From positions 1 to 5,813 of the forward strand of contig JAEZAA010000029.1 of the NCBI GenBank assembly GCA_023430625.1: a stretch of 5,813 bases of DNA, given 5' to 3'. Below are positions 5,533 to 5,813 of the stretch, piece after piece. The stretch's first letter is position 1. Every line of letters begins with the position of its first letter. Source of the stretch: Pseudomonadota bacterium (lineage in GTDB: Bacteria > Pseudomonadota > Gammaproteobacteria > Pseudomonadales > Oleiphilaceae). The notes under the pieces are model-generated. The model saw nothing but the letters and a program-made list of their open reading frames with translations, ran no database searches and was not told the DNA's origin. A program made the translations under genes and the position numbers.

Positions 5533-5813
5533 TCAGTTGAAGTTGAACGGGCTTTCGCGCCGGCTGGAGCCTTCGCTGGCCGCCGTCGGTAGCGCCTGGG
5601 GCGTCACCCGAACGCGCTCGCCCACCGCGCTGACGGCCGGATCTGCCAGCACCAGATCGCCCTCGGCCAGCCCCTTGACCACTTCCGTCAGGCTCAGGCT
5701 CTCCACCCCCAGCCGCACCGGCAGGCGCTGGACTTTGCCATGTCTGACCACCAGCACCTCGGGCAGATCGGCGAACACCTTGGCCATGGCCTCGGCGCTC
5801 TTGAAGGAATGCT
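5533..5813 (-). CDS. Periplasmic adaptor (membrane fusion protein, HlyD/MacA-type), C-terminal part
   Basis: The frame is open from the right edge of the window to a TGA at 5535-5533, giving 92 whole codons of a protein whose start lies outside. An ATG at 5787 is internal: the codons before it (…HSFKSAEA) continue in frame to the edge. The visible part matches the end of RND/ABC-type adaptors: a strand pair around PEVLVVRHGKVQRLPVRLG, then the helix-loop TEVVKGLAEGDLVLADPAVSAVGERVRV, which corresponds to the family pattern of EV…GL..GD.VV…V..G..V in the membrane-proximal domain. The last 20 or so residues are a non-conserved tail. The adaptor links the inner-membrane permease to an outer-membrane channel. 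It lies first in the operon, 9 bases before the permease start. No outer-membrane factor gene is visible here. Confidence 0.82.
   Translation of the reverse strand, partial: HSFKSAEAMAKVFADLPEVLVVRHGKVQRLPVRLGVESLSLTEVVKGLAEGDLVLADPAVSAVGERVRVTPQALPTAASEGSSRRESPFNFN

Noticed and set aside
4708..5592. A 294-codon plus-strand open frame opposite the permease
   Set aside because: Its translation is a D-, H- and R-rich low-complexity string with no family features. It is antisense to an excellent FtsX-type permease.

Overview
The window comes from a GC-rich bacterial chromosome, most likely a gammaproteobacterium of the Pseudomonas/Halomonas/Marinobacter type. That is an inference from high-GC codon use, strong Shine-Dalgarno sites, an AzoR and a pirin that keep the E. 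coli-type key residues, and a REP-like intergenic repeat. No rRNA, tRNA, CRISPR array, phage gene or transposase is present.

Layout. (1) Positions 1-89 hold the last codons of an unidentified plus-strand gene, closed by a clear intrinsic terminator at 106-126. (2) An AT-rich control region (about 127-237) carries a 15-bp perfect inverted repeat of LysR-box form (T-N11-A) and a second copy of its left half 43 bp downstream. It precedes a tight three-gene plus-strand operon: an FMN-dependent NADH azoreductase/quinone reductase (azoR, 238-840), a pirin-family bicupin with all four metal ligands (873-1583) and a LysR-type regulator (1602-2516). (3) The 211-bp gap at 2517-2727 is mostly a pair of inverted REP-like repeats. 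(4) An EamA/DMT-family ten-helix transporter follows at 2728-3621. (5) On the minus strand, reading inward from the right edge, is an ABC export operon: the end of a periplasmic adaptor (5813-5533), an FtsX/MacB-type permease (5523-4321) and its ATPase (4328-3618). Its last stop codon shares the 4-bp palindrome CTAG with the stop codon of the EamA gene.

How the parts work together. The first operon looks like a self-regulated module for quinones, azo compounds or flavonoids: AzoR reduces quinone/azo substrates with NADH, the pirin may oxidise flavonoid-type substrates, and the co-encoded LysR protein probably controls the operon through the paired boxes upstream of azoR. The minus-strand set is a three-part exporter (adaptor, permease, separate ATPase) of unknown substrate. 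The EamA gene stands alone between the REP-like pair and the exporter.

The gene families themselves are well known. The less ordinary parts are the operator architecture with phased A/T-tracts, the REP-like doublet, the hairpin across the azoR stop codon and the shared CTAG stop.
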